DNA of 64,000 nt from Burkholderia guangdongensis (GCF_013403875.1 NZ_JACBNX010000016.1:124001-188000), one strand, 5' to 3'. Shown: positions 16,409 to 24,983, numbered from the stretch's first letter. The notes: generated from the sequence alone by a model not told the origin. Translations and numbers: made by a program.

Positions 16409-16847
16409 GATCGCGGTTCTCCTACGCGGGAGCGGTATCTTGATGGCACGCCGTCGGTAAGGGCTCCGGCGGCCTCGGCGACTGAACCGACTGACTTTAG
16501 CGGATTAGCCTGATTATGGTTAGCCGCATCCGGTTTAATGGGGCTATGAATCGCATTCATAAACCGGGCGGACCTGTCGCGGCACGCGTACGGCGGGGAC
16601 CCGAGCAGACAGGTCTCGAACGTTCGCTCATTGTTGAGGCGTGCTCACAAGGCCATGCAACAGTTGCGAGCAATCAAAGCGGGTTTCTTCGTTAGAGTTG
16701 TCGCATCGCGGCTTCCTGCTAGCACATCACGTCGACGACAGCCGGCTTGCCACCAGAGCTGGCGTTGGCTCCGACGGTTGTATGGGGGCGAATTATTGTG
16801 CCGCCAGGTATGCATCGACCTGGCGAGATGAGCAAATAGGAATGTGA
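16409..16847. other. Divergent regulatory region, DUF2255 operon / aldo-keto reductase
   Basis: 439 bp without a gene. It contains the nested inverted repeats at 16530-16567 and little else recognisable. Small open frames here lack ribosome sites. Confidence 0.5.
16530..16567. promoter_or_regulatory. Nested dyads, candidate operator
   Basis: An outer pair CCGGTTTA (16530-16537) and TAAACCGG (16560-16567) encloses an inner perfect dyad TATGAAT-CGC-ATTCATA (16545-16561). The inner arms match the candidate site at 8816-8832, so one LysR protein may control both loci. Confidence 0.5.
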
Positions 16848-17834
16848 ATGCGTTACGTGAATCTTGGACGCTCAGGACTGAAGGTCAGCCGCCTATGCCT
16901 GGGTACGATGAACTTCGGCGAGCGGACGAACGACACGGACAGCTTCAGAATCATGGACGATGCTCTGGACGCTGGGATCAATTTCATCGATACGGCCGAT
17001 GTCTACGGAGGGCCACAGTCTCCGACGATGGAGAAGGGTTTCGGAATCTCCGAAGAAATCATCGGGCGTTGGATCGAACAGGGGGGACGGCGCGAGCGGA
17101 TCGTGCTGGCTACCAAGGTCTATCAACCGATGGGATTGGGACCGAACGATCGGCGCCTGTCCGCATACCACATCAGAAAGGCGTGCGAGGACAGTTTGCG
17201 GCGTCTGAAGACCGATCACATCGATCTGTACCAGATGCATCACATTGACCGAAACACGCGCTGGGAAGAAATCTGGCAGGCGATGGAACTCCTGGTTCAA
17301 CAGGGGAAGGTTCTTTACGTCGGCAGTAGCAACTTCGCCGGTTGGGACATCGCCACCGCGCAGGCGGCCGCCAGTTTGCGTCATTTCATGGGGCTGGTTG
17401 CAGAGCAGAGTCTCTACAACTTGTCCGCGCGTACCGTTGAACTCGAAGTGATCCCTGCGTGCCGGCATTACGGTCTGGGCCTTCTCCCGTGGAGCCCATT
17501 GGGGGGCGGCTTGCTCGGGGGCGTATTGCAAAACGTCCGTGACGGACGCCGCGCCACGCCGCGAATAACGCAAAAGATCACGCAGTACCGAGAGCAACTT
17601 CAGGCCTACGAAGCGCTCTGCGACGATCTGGGGGAGCGCCCGGCCGATGTTGCGTTGGCCTGGCTGCTCCACAATCCGGTCGTGACGGCTCCGATTATCG
17701 GCCCCCGGACGCCGCAACAGCTGACACTCGCGCTTCGCGCGCTCGATATTTCGCTTTCGGATGACACGTTGCGCTGCCTCGACGAAATCTGGCCTGGGCC
17801 CGGTGGGGAGGCGCCGCAAGCCTATGCGTGGTAG
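16848..17834 (+). CDS. Aldo/keto reductase
   Basis: 328 residues, the third aldo/keto reductase of the region. The tetrad is Asp and Tyr in FIDTADVYGGP, Lys in VLATKVYQP, His in LYQMHHID. The cofactor signature is APIIGPRTPQQLTLALRALDISL. It has the same N-terminal style as the enzyme at 11464 (MRYVNLGRSGLKVSRLCLGTMNFG). It is divergent from the DUF2255 operon and followed by a CMD-family gene 97 bp downstream. Confidence 0.92.
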   Translation: MRYVNLGRSGLKVSRLCLGTMNFGERTNDTDSFRIMDDALDAGINFIDTADVYGGPQSPTMEKGFGISEEIIGRWIEQGGRRERIVLATKVYQPMGLGPNDRRLSAYHIRKACEDSLRRLKTDHIDLYQMHHIDRNTRWEEIWQAMELLVQQGKVLYVGSSNFAGWDIATAQAAASLRHFMGLVAEQSLYNLSARTVELEVIPACRHYGLGLLPWSPLGGGLLGGVLQNVRDGRRATPRITQKITQYREQLQAYEALCDDLGERPADVALAWLLHNPVVTAPIIGPRTPQQLTLALRALDISLSDDTLRCLDEIWPGPGGEAPQAYAW

Positions 17835-17930
17835 GTCCCGATCGTCCGGAAGCGGTCCGGCGAGCCGGCTTTCCAGGCGTGCCGCGGTAGGCCCGCGCAT
17901 TCTATCGAAAATCGACGAACCCTTCGTCGC

Positions 17931-18716
17931 ATGCAATGTGCGAAGAGGCATGCAACCGATGTTGCCGGCGCGATTGCGCTGACCTCGTTCGCATTCGGGC
18001 CGGCAAAGCTATCGTGCAGGGCCGGCCATACCCCACAGGAAACCTTCAAGATGACGAATATACCGAGCGGATCGCAAGCACTTTCGACACAGCAGCAGGC
18101 CATCGTGCCGATTGGCGCTTTTGGCGCAGAGGGCAATATGGTCAAGCTTTGCGCCGCGCTGAATCACGGTCTGGACGCAGGACTGACGATCAGCGATAGC
18201 CGGGAAATTCTGGTACAGCTCTACGCATACGCCGGCTTTCCACGCAGTCTCAATGCGCTCGCAGAATTGATGAAGGTGCAGGAGGGACGCAAGCACCGTG
18301 GGATACAGGATGCGGCCGGCCCCGCGCCCGCTCGCCCAATCCCGACCGGTGCGGCGCTGCTTGCTGCAGGTACCGCCAATCAAACCACGCTGTCCGGCGG
18401 GCCGGTGAAAGGGCCGGTGCTGGATTTCGCGCCTGCGATCGACGAATACCTGAAGACGCATCTGTTTGGAGACATCTTCGAGCGTGACAATCTCGACTGG
18501 AAGAGCCGCGAACTCGCGACAGTGAGCATGCTGGCCGCATTGCCGGGGGTCGAGGCCCAACTGCAAGCGCATATGCGCATCAGTATGAACGCCGGCCTGA
18601 CCGAGGAGCAGTTGCGCGAACTTTGCGTGTTGTTGGAGGAGCGCGTGGACGAGGACGCAGCCCGACGTGCGCGTGAAGCGCTTGAACGGCAACTTGCCGT
18701 CGCGTCCGGACGCTGA
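17931..18716 (+). CDS. Carboxymuconolactone decarboxylase-family protein, two-domain
   Basis: 261 residues. Two CMD repeats are visible: residues ~70-125 (LNHGLDAGLTISDSREILVQLYAYAGFPRSLNALAEL) and ~165-250 (DWKSRELATVSMLAALPGVEAQLQAHMRISMNAGLTEEQLREL). Homologous proteins of this layout usually begin with a signal peptide and TPQETFKMTNIPSGS-like mature sequence. Here the N-terminal ~30 residues are poorly hydrophobic, so export is uncertain and the true start may lie between 17931 and 18051. Such proteins commonly co-occur with cupins and aldo/keto reductases; their reaction is unknown. Confidence 0.8.
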   Translation: MQCAKRHATDVAGAIALTSFAFGPAKLSCRAGHTPQETFKMTNIPSGSQALSTQQQAIVPIGAFGAEGNMVKLCAALNHGLDAGLTISDSREILVQLYAYAGFPRSLNALAELMKVQEGRKHRGIQDAAGPAPARPIPTGAALLAAGTANQTTLSGGPVKGPVLDFAPAIDEYLKTHLFGDIFERDNLDWKSRELATVSMLAALPGVEAQLQAHMRISMNAGLTEEQLRELCVLLEERVDEDAARRAREALERQLAVASGR

Positions 18717-18850
18717 AGCCGATCGAGCGAACTGGGCAGTCTGCGAGGCTTCGTTCCCATTCCGCGTGTGGCACCGGTGGCACCGATCGAAAGGCGACGC
18801 GATCGTGGCGAAGCGGACCGTCCGTCGTCTGGGACGCACGAGTAATCCGC

Positions 18851-19768
18851 TCAGCCGCGCTGGCTTTTTGTGGCGACTCGGGCCTGCTGCCGGATGGTCG
18901 TCGCGGCGCTGGCGAGGAACGTCTCGAGCGCGGGAGGGACGAGGCCCGGGTTCCATACGAGCAAGGCCGGTGCGATGGTGGGGCGCCCGGACAACGGTAT
19001 GAAACGGACACCGCTGATATTCGCGCGCGACAGTGATTGGGGAACCAGCGCGATGCCGCAGCCGTTCGCGACCATGGCGACTACGGTCATCCAGATGCGC
19101 GCGCGGTGCACGATGCGAGGGTGGATGCCGGCCTGGCTAAAAATGCCGATTACATGATCGTGGCTGGCCGGGGCGCTCTCTCGCGAAAACATCACGAAAG
19201 ACTCATCCGCCATTTCCCGTAGATCGACGCTGGCTCTCGTCGCCAGGTGATGATCGTCCGGAAGGCAGGCGACGAATACGTCATTGCGCAATGGGATCGA
19301 TGTCAGTGGAGCGGGAACGACGGAGGCTTGAATAAACGCTGCATGAAGTTGCCTGCGCATGAGCTTCTCGATTTGCTCCGTCGTGTACAACTCGTAGAGC
19401 ACGACCTCCACGGCGGGCGTTTCGCACTTGAAGCGCGCGAGGATGGCCGGAAGCTCGCGGTAGAGCATGGATCCTGCGACGCCGATGTCCAGGCGCCCAT
19501 GCGCGCCGCCATCAATGGCGCGCACCACGCTGCCGACGCGGGAAACCCGCTCGAGAATTTCCTTGGCCTCGATCAGGAACGCCGAGCCCGCCGGCGTGAG
19601 TTCGACCATCTTGCTGTTGCGCCGCAGTAGTTGCACGCCCAGTTCTTCCTCCAGCAAGCGGATGGCCGTGCTCAGCGGGGGCTGCGAGATCGCCAGCCGG
19701 TTCGCGGCACGCCGAAAGTGCAACTCTTCCGCGAGTACACAGAAGTATCTCAGGAACTGAAGTTTCAT
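18851..19768 (-). CDS. LysR-family transcriptional regulator
   Basis: 305 residues starting MKLQFLRYFCVLAEELHFRRAANRLAISQPPLSTAIRLLEEELGVQLL, a canonical LysR helix-turn-helix of the CatR/BenM-like subgroup, followed by an effector domain with a C-terminal PPALETFLASA tail. It is divergent from the CMD-pcaI-pcaJ-prpD-SDR operon at 19969, which it probably regulates; CatR/PcaQ-type LysR proteins commonly control beta-ketoadipate genes. Paired direct repeats lie in the shared promoter region. Confidence 0.92.
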   Translation of the reverse strand: MKLQFLRYFCVLAEELHFRRAANRLAISQPPLSTAIRLLEEELGVQLLRRNSKMVELTPAGSAFLIEAKEILERVSRVGSVVRAIDGGAHGRLDIGVAGSMLYRELPAILARFKCETPAVEVVLYELYTTEQIEKLMRRQLHAAFIQASVVPAPLTSIPLRNDVFVACLPDDHHLATRASVDLREMADESFVMFSRESAPASHDHVIGIFSQAGIHPRIVHRARIWMTVVAMVANGCGIALVPQSLSRANISGVRFIPLSGRPTIAPALLVWNPGLVPPALETFLASAATTIRQQARVATKSQRG

Positions 19769-19803
19769 CGTGTTTGGGGATCTCGAGGGCGCGACTCGTG
19801 CGC

Positions 19804-19834
19804 ATCAATGATTCTAGAAAAACTATCAATGATT
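19804..19834. promoter_or_regulatory. Direct repeat ATCAATGATT x2, 21 bp apart
   Basis: Identical decamers at 19804-19813 and 19825-19834 are spaced two helical turns apart in the LysR/CMD divergent region. This fits binding by a LysR tetramer to recognition and activation half-sites. Confidence 0.4.
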
Positions 19835-19968
19835 TCGCAATAAGAATTGGACAGGTATCGATCGTTTCTCAACAATGAGCGCATCGTCACGAGCACTGAG
19901 CAGACGGAATTCGCCATCGCGGCGGCCCGTACGTCCCGGCGTCTCTGCGCATCTTCGAAGGAGTGTTC

Positions 19969-20565
19969 ATGCCTTTTCTTGCATCGCTTTCCGCCGACGC
20001 TGGGCCGCCCAGCATTTACATGCAGTATCCCGACATCTACGGTCCGTGGTCCACGATGAGCGAAGCCCTGATGAACGGGCCATCACCGCTGAGCCAGGGG
20101 GAGCGGGAGCTGATTCTCGCCTATGCCTGCGCTGTCGCCGGATGTGCGCTCGTCCATGTCGCCCATTCCGAAGTGGCTTACGCGTGGGGCATTCCGCAGG
20201 GGGCAGTCGAACAGTTGCTGGAGGATCCGGACGGAGCACCGGTCGACGCGCGGTTCAAGGTGCTGCTGCATTTCGTGCGCAAGCTCATGCTGACGCCGAA
20301 CGAGATGAACCAGGACGACTTCGATGCCGTGCTGCAAGCTGGCTGGAGCGAGCAGGCGCTGCACGATGCCGTCGCCGTGACGGCGCGCGGTGCATTCATG
20401 CACAGGTTGATTGCCGCATACGGTTTCAGGCCGATGTCGCGCGAAGCTGCCGCCAGGAAGGCGCAGCGGCGCAAGGCGCTCGGATACGTGAAGCTTTACC
20501 CCGGCTTCGCATCGACGGCGGCGGCGCCACATGTCGAGCGGGGCGGCGGCACACAATCATCATGA
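19969..20565 (+). CDS. Carboxymuconolactone decarboxylase-family protein (AhpD-like fold)
   Basis: 198 residues. The AhpD/CMD helical core is seen as YACAVAGCALVHVAHSEVAYAWGIPQGAVEQLL, where Cys-x4-Cys followed by His replaces the CxxC-x3-H of true AhpD peroxidases, and a C-terminal VAVTARGAFMHRL helix. ATG 19969 is chosen over GTG 19963 because GAAGGAG is 7 bp upstream. It begins an operon with pcaI and pcaJ (ATGA overlap with pcaI). It may act in lactone or muconolactone chemistry, but sequence is too divergent from PcaC to assign the reaction. Confidence 0.78.
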   Translation: MPFLASLSADAGPPSIYMQYPDIYGPWSTMSEALMNGPSPLSQGERELILAYACAVAGCALVHVAHSEVAYAWGIPQGAVEQLLEDPDGAPVDARFKVLLHFVRKLMLTPNEMNQDDFDAVLQAGWSEQALHDAVAVTARGAFMHRLIAAYGFRPMSREAAARKAQRRKALGYVKLYPGFASTAAAPHVERGGGTQSS

Positions 20566-21263
20566 TCGACAAGATCGCCCCGACGCCGAGCGACGCGCTG
20601 GCCGACGTACAGGACGGGTCGACCGTGCTGGTCAGCGGCTTTGGAACCGCTGGAATCCCCCACGAGCTGATCGTCGGACTGCTCGATCAGGGGGCGAAGG
20701 ACCTGACGATCGTATGCAACAACGCCGGCAACGGCGAATACGGTGTGGCGGCGCTACTCAAGGCCGGCCGCGTGCGCAAAGTGATGTGCAGCTTTCCGCG
20801 CCAGGTCGACAGCCATGTGTTCGACGAACTGTACCGCAGCGGGAAGATCGAGCTCGAGCTGGTACCACAGGGGAATCTGGCCGAGCGAATCCGCGCCGCG
20901 GGCGCGGGGCTCGGAGCGGTGTTCTGCCCGACCGGATACGGCACCGAACTCGCGAAAGGCAAAGAAACGCGCGAGATCGGCGGGCGGCACTACGTGCTCG
21001 AATATCCGATCTTTGCCGATCTGGCGCTGGTCAAGGCGGAAGCGGGGGATCGATGGGGCAACCTCGTATACCGCAAGGCCGCCCGGAATTTCGGGCCAGT
21101 GATGGCCGCGGCGGCAAAGTTCACCGTGGCCAGCGTTTATGAAGTCAAGGCGCTGGGAGAACTGGACCCCGAGGCGATCGTGACTCCCGGCATTCACGTG
21201 AAACGGATCGTGCCGCTGCCTCGGATGGCCACTCCGTCGGTCGGCCTCGGGAAACCAGTATGA
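20562..21263 (+). CDS. pcaI: 3-oxoadipate CoA-transferase, subunit A
   Basis: 233 residues, the alpha subunit of a family I CoA-transferase moving CoA from succinyl-CoA to 3-oxoadipate. The sequence follows PcaI closely: VLVSGFGTAGIPHELI, CNNAGNGEYGVAALL, CSFPRQVDSHVFDELYRSGKIELELVPQGNLAERI, and RWGNLVYRKAARNFGP. The CoA-binding glycine loop GFGTAG is intact. It overlaps the preceding stop and the following pcaJ start by ATGA, so the three are translationally coupled. The downstream thiolase step is encoded 40 kb away (61082). ScoA-type acetoacetyl-CoA transferase is the alternative. Confidence 0.88.
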   Translation: MIDKIAPTPSDALADVQDGSTVLVSGFGTAGIPHELIVGLLDQGAKDLTIVCNNAGNGEYGVAALLKAGRVRKVMCSFPRQVDSHVFDELYRSGKIELELVPQGNLAERIRAAGAGLGAVFCPTGYGTELAKGKETREIGGRHYVLEYPIFADLALVKAEAGDRWGNLVYRKAARNFGPVMAAAAKFTVASVYEVKALGELDPEAIVTPGIHVKRIVPLPRMATPSVGLGKPV

Positions 21264-21919
21264 AGACGGCCTATCAACCCCGCACCAAATCGCAGCTCGC
21301 GGCTCGCCTCGCGGCGGATATTCCGGCGGGCGCGTACGTGAACCTGGGTATCGGAATGCCAACGTTGGTGGCAAATCACATTCCGGTAGGCCGCGAGATC
21401 GTTCTGCAGAGCGAGAACGGGATTCTCGGCATGGGACCGGCTCCTGCAGACGGATTGGAAGACTACGATCTCGTCAATGCCGGCAAGCAGCCGATCACGT
21501 TGTTGCCGGGCGGCGCGTTTTTTCACCAGGCGGATTCGTTTGCGATGATGCGAGGCGGTCATCTGGACATTGCCGTGCTCGGTGCGTTCCAGGTCTCGGC
21601 GCAGGGCGATCTGGCCAATTGGAGTACCGGAGATGCTCGGGCGATCCCGGCGGTCGGCGGGGCGATGGATCTGGCCATCGGTGCCAAGGCAGCATGGGTG
21701 ATGATGGATCTCCTGAACAAGGACGGTCGGAGCAAGGTCGTGAAGCGTTGCACGTATCCGCTGACTGGCGTCCGGTGCATCAAGCGCATCTACACCGACC
21801 TGGCGACGCTGGAGTGTTCCCCGCATGGTCTCCGTCTGATCGATACGGTCGACGGTTTGTCTCGCGCCGAACTGGAGCGGCTGATCAATCTACCTATCAC
21901 CGAAACCAACGCGCAATAG
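21260..21919 (+). CDS. pcaJ: 3-oxoadipate CoA-transferase, subunit B
   Basis: 219 residues, the beta subunit carrying the catalytic Glu in QSENGILGMGP that forms the glutamyl-CoA thioester. Other family marks are YVNLGIGMPTLVAN, GGAFFHQADSFAMMRGGHLD, QVSAQGDLANW and the YPLTG motif. Its ATG overlaps the pcaI stop. With PcaI it forms the usual heteromeric enzyme in the cytoplasm. It is followed after 143 bp by the MmgE/PrpD gene. Confidence 0.88.
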   Translation: MKTAYQPRTKSQLAARLAADIPAGAYVNLGIGMPTLVANHIPVGREIVLQSENGILGMGPAPADGLEDYDLVNAGKQPITLLPGGAFFHQADSFAMMRGGHLDIAVLGAFQVSAQGDLANWSTGDARAIPAVGGAMDLAIGAKAAWVMMDLLNKDGRSKVVKRCTYPLTGVRCIKRIYTDLATLECSPHGLRLIDTVDGLSRAELERLINLPITETNAQ

Positions 21920-22017
21920 CCGCAGATATCGTTCACGCCTTTTGTCGGCCCGTCGAGCCGGAAATACGGACCAGACGGGGTGAAGCTCGAACCCGATGGT
22001 CAAGAGGGCTGGCGTGC

Positions 22018-22033
22018 AGGCACGAGCCGTGCA
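22018..22033 (+). promoter_or_regulatory. Weak candidate sigma-54 promoter before the MmgE/PrpD gene
   Basis: AGGCACGAGCCGTGCA keeps GG-N10-GC and GGCACG but has GTGC instead of TTGC at -12. It is 31 bp from the ATG at 22063. No enhancer-like dyad is found upstream, so this is doubtful. Confidence 0.3.
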
Positions 22034-22062
22034 TAACGCGAAATCGAAAAGGAATGCCACGT

Positions 22063-23457
22063 ATGTCTACGGAATCGCCATGTCCTCCTCCGGTGGCGCG
22101 GCAGCTTGCGGAGTGGGCACTGACCATGGATCTGCGGGATGTGGACGCGACAGTCCTGGAGCGCGTCAAGCTCCATATCCTCGATCAAATCGGTGCACAG
22201 GTCAGTTGCTGTTCGCTTCCTGCGCCCAGGATCTCGCAGCAGTACGTTTCACAGTTCGGCCGGAGCGGGGGGGCGTCGATATTGGGCACGCGGCTGCAAG
22301 CCGACGCTGAAGGCGCGGCGTTTGCGAATGGAACGGCAGGAAGTAGTTTCGAAATCGACGACTACGGCGGCAACGGCGCCTATGCGCATCCGGGTTGTGT
22401 CGTCGTGCCCGGAGCGTTCGCGATTGCCGAGGAGTTGAATGTCACCGGAGCCGCCCTGCTGTGCGCGGCCACCGTCGGCTTCGAGACCGTCATTCGCTTG
22501 GCGCTGGCCACCATGCCGTCGATGCTCGCCGAGCGCGGCTTCCACCAGACCGGTGCGCATGGAGTTTTCGCGGTTGCGCTGGAAGCGGCCATGCTCGAAC
22601 AATTGGATCTCGCGACCACCATCAATGCGCTCGGCATTGCCGGCAGCCACGCTTCCGGAACGACGGAATATGCGCAAAGCGGCGGAGAGGTGAAACGCGT
22701 TCACGCGGGCATCGGCGCGGCCGGGGGCATTCGTTCCGCGCGGCTCGCGCGGCTCGGTCTCAGTGGACCCGCGACGATCTTCGAAGGCAAGCGGGGTTTT
22801 CTTCAGGCGTTCTGCAATGCGTACGACGCGAGCTTCATTCACAACGATCTGGGAACACGCTGGCACTTCCCGGAGCGCGGTGCGATCAAGCCATACGCAT
22901 CATGCGCGCTCATTCACCATCATTTCGCGGCTTTCGACAAGTTGCGGACGGAACACGACATCGCGGCCGGTGATATCGAGCGCGTAATTCTCGGCTGTGA
23001 GCCGCTGACGCTGATCCATACCGGCGCGACGGGACCTTGTCCGACGGATATCGTGGGCGCTCAGTTCAGTGCGGAATATGGCATTGCGATGCGTATCGTC
23101 AGAGGACGTAATGACGTGGGAAGCTACCTCGACGCGGAAGCGGAAAATTTTCAGGACCCGGCCGTAGCGTCGATTGCGGGCCGCGTGACGCTGGAAACAG
23201 ATCCGGAGTGTGCGGCCGCGATTCCGAAGGGCAAGGTCACACTGCACATGCGCAACGGCGCAGTGCTGTCCGCGACGGCATACGCTCTCGGATCGCCTTT
23301 CAATCCGATGACCCGTGCCGATATCGAGAAAAAATATCGTGATCTGGTCGGAAGGACGTTCGGTGACGAAATCGCCGAATCGTCGCTCGATCTGATCATG
23401 AATCTGGAAGACGTCGAGAACGTTCGGCAGATAACGAGCCTGTTCGCGCGAACGTGA
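22063..23457 (+). CDS. MmgE/PrpD family protein (2-methylcitrate dehydratase-like)
   Basis: 464 residues. Typical marks of the family: N-terminal helical bundle (VARQLAEWALTMDLRDVDATVLERVKLHILDQIGAQ), the SSFEIDDYGGNGAYAHPGCVVVPGAFAIAEEL region corresponding to the D/H-rich active-site loop, and a C-terminal GSPFNPMTRADIEKKYRDLVG segment. Members dehydrate 2-methylcitrate or decarboxylate cis-aconitate (as in itaconate enzymes), and many of unknown substrate accompany Bug/Tct transporters. ATG 22063 has AAAAGGA 10 bp upstream. The substrate is undetermined here. Confidence 0.88.
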   Translation: MSTESPCPPPVARQLAEWALTMDLRDVDATVLERVKLHILDQIGAQVSCCSLPAPRISQQYVSQFGRSGGASILGTRLQADAEGAAFANGTAGSSFEIDDYGGNGAYAHPGCVVVPGAFAIAEELNVTGAALLCAATVGFETVIRLALATMPSMLAERGFHQTGAHGVFAVALEAAMLEQLDLATTINALGIAGSHASGTTEYAQSGGEVKRVHAGIGAAGGIRSARLARLGLSGPATIFEGKRGFLQAFCNAYDASFIHNDLGTRWHFPERGAIKPYASCALIHHHFAAFDKLRTEHDIAAGDIERVILGCEPLTLIHTGATGPCPTDIVGAQFSAEYGIAMRIVRGRNDVGSYLDAEAENFQDPAVASIAGRVTLETDPECAAAIPKGKVTLHMRNGAVLSATAYALGSPFNPMTRADIEKKYRDLVGRTFGDEIAESSLDLIMNLEDVENVRQITSLFART

Positions 23458-23514
23458 TTGGGCGACGCGCGGCGATGGCAATTCTCATCCATTCGTTTGG
23501 AGAACAGATCGAGT

Positions 23515-24276
23515 ATGTTGAGCGATAAGGTGATATTGATCACGGGGGCAGCGGGAGGGATTGGGCGGGCGACTGCGCTCGCCGCTGCGAGCGAGGGTGC
23601 GCATGTCGCGGTGGCCGACGTGAATTTCGAGGACGTTCAAGAAACCGCGTCGCTCGTCATGCAGGCCGGTCGCGGTACGGCCCTGCCGTTGCAAGCCGAT
23701 ATCAGCCTTTCGACCGAGGTGGACCGGATGGTTCTGGCGGTGATCACGCATTTCGGCCGACTCGATGGCGCTTTCAACAATGCCGCGATTGCGCAGTGGC
23801 AATGTGGCGCAGCATCCAAGAAACTCGGCGAGATCAGCGAGGACGCCTTTGCGACGATCATGCGGGTCAACGTGACGGGAACATGGTTGTGCATGCGGGC
23901 CGAGCTCGATTACATGAGCCGGCATGGAGGCGGAGCCATCGTGAATACTTCGTCGATTTCGGGTCTGGTAGGGCGGTCCGGCTCCGGCGCGTACAGCGCG
24001 AGCAAGCATGCGATCAACGGACTGACGAAGACGGCCGCCGTCGAATACGCGGAGTGCAATGTTCGTGTGAACGCGATATGCCCCGGGTTCATCGATACCG
24101 TATTCGTCAAATCTTCGCTGGCGACGCGCGGTGACGCATTGCTCGCGTCCGTTCCGATGCACCGGCTGGGGCAACCCGACGAGGTGGCCGAGATGGCCGT
24201 CTGGCTGCTGTCCGACCGTGCACGATACGTCACCGGGAGCCTGTTCGGTGTGGACGGCGGCTTCATGGCGGGTTGA
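23515..24276 (+). CDS. Short-chain dehydrogenase/reductase
   Basis: 253-residue classical SDR. TGAAGGIG (cofactor), Asp in VAVADVN after beta-2 (NAD preference), NNAAIAQW, Ser in NTSSISG, YSASKHA catalytic Tyr-Lys, and the ICPGFIDT motif are all visible. The start at 23515 is the first codon that gives a proper beta-1 strand. It follows the MmgE/PrpD gene by 57 bp and ends the operon beginning at 19969. It would oxidise a hydroxy intermediate; the actual substrate is unknown. Confidence 0.9.
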   Translation: MLSDKVILITGAAGGIGRATALAAASEGAHVAVADVNFEDVQETASLVMQAGRGTALPLQADISLSTEVDRMVLAVITHFGRLDGAFNNAAIAQWQCGAASKKLGEISEDAFATIMRVNVTGTWLCMRAELDYMSRHGGGAIVNTSSISGLVGRSGSGAYSASKHAINGLTKTAAVEYAECNVRVNAICPGFIDTVFVKSSLATRGDALLASVPMHRLGQPDEVAEMAVWLLSDRARYVTGSLFGVDGGFMAG

Positions 24277-24363
24277 CTCGCAGAAGCTGCGGACGGCCGT
24301 TTTACGGCCGGCCGATCCCGACGATATATGGTGAGCTCGCATGGACGAGCGTTCACGACTTCA

Positions 24364-24711
24364 TCAGGTCTGAACGGTAGCGGAGGCGCCGGCTTCGGCG
24401 CAGGCCTCGTCCAACCAGATCAGTGCCTGTGCCGTTTCGAACGCGACCAGTGACACCCCCAGTCCGCTCAGCAACAGACCTTCCAATTGATCCTTGGTCA
24501 CGCCGTGCGACAACGCGCGCAACGCGTGGACCTTGAATGGGATCTCACGGCCCAAAACGGCCAGTTGCATCGCGAGCATGATCTCGCAGGTCGTTTCGTC
24601 GACTCCCGCAGGGGGCCACAGTTCGCCGCGCATCTTCCTGTAGTGCGACATGGCGTCGGGATTGGCTTCGACAAGGCGTTGGGACGACGGTTTGCGATCG
24701 GTTGTCTTCAT
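24364..24711 (-). CDS. Carboxymuconolactone decarboxylase-like small protein
   Basis: 115 residues starting MKTTDRKPSSQRLVEANPDAM. The segment TCEIMLAMQLAVLGREIPFKVHALRALSHGVTKDQLEGLLLSGLGVSLVAFETAQAL has the CMD/AhpD helical pattern with a His (VHALRA) where the family carries its HxxxA motif. The longer frame to 25083 is rejected because it runs through a promoter region. A sigma-54-like site lies at 24809-24823. It is divergent from tctC. Confidence 0.72.
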   Translation of the reverse strand: MKTTDRKPSSQRLVEANPDAMSHYRKMRGELWPPAGVDETTCEIMLAMQLAVLGREIPFKVHALRALSHGVTKDQLEGLLLSGLGVSLVAFETAQALIWLDEACAEAGASATVQT

Positions 24712-24808
24712 GGCGGGTTTCAGATGGATATCACCTATCCCCAAGCTCCACGGCTTCATGAGTCCGTGGCTGGCATGCCAAGCGCAGGGGGGGCTGGCGT
24801 CTAAAGAC

Positions 24809-24823
24809 GCAGATTCCATGCCA
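24809..24823 (-). promoter_or_regulatory. Sigma-54 promoter candidate for CMD-like gene
   Basis: Minus-strand TGGCATGGAATCTGC: GG-N10-GC with a good -24 and one mismatch (C for T) at -12. It lies ~100 bp before the start at 24711. Confidence 0.45.
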
Positions 24824-24878
24824 CGTGCGCTTGCATTCATGTCGTCCGTTGCAGTTGCGCACACTAAACACGAACGAT

Positions 24879-24918
24879 CGAGATCATCTCGCGGCGACAA
24901 ATACCCGAGATCGTCTCG
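24879..24918. promoter_or_regulatory. Tandem 13-bp palindromes in the CMD/tctC region
   Basis: CGAGATCATCTCG (24879-24891) and CGAGATCGTCTCG (24906-24918) are near-identical dyads with centres 27 bp apart, 135-175 bp upstream of the tctC sigma-54 promoter. They look like paired sites for one regulator and differ from the GTGTC-N9-GACAC dyad. Confidence 0.55.
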
Positions 24919-24964
24919 TGGACCGCGGAAACAAGACGTCGACCTGTGTACGCTGAAACCACGT

Positions 24965-24983
24965 ATGTCGCCGTCAACGTCAT
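24965..24983. promoter_or_regulatory. Weak GTGTC-N9-GACAC-like dyad before tctC
   Basis: ATGTC-N9-GTCAT has one mismatch in the right half (GTCA for GACA). It is centred 79 bp upstream of the -24 element of the tctC promoter. Confidence 0.35.

Noticed and set aside
19875..20561. Upstream extension of pcaI
   Set aside because: It overlaps the CMD gene in another frame; the pcaI homology starts at ATG 20562 with an ATGA overlap.
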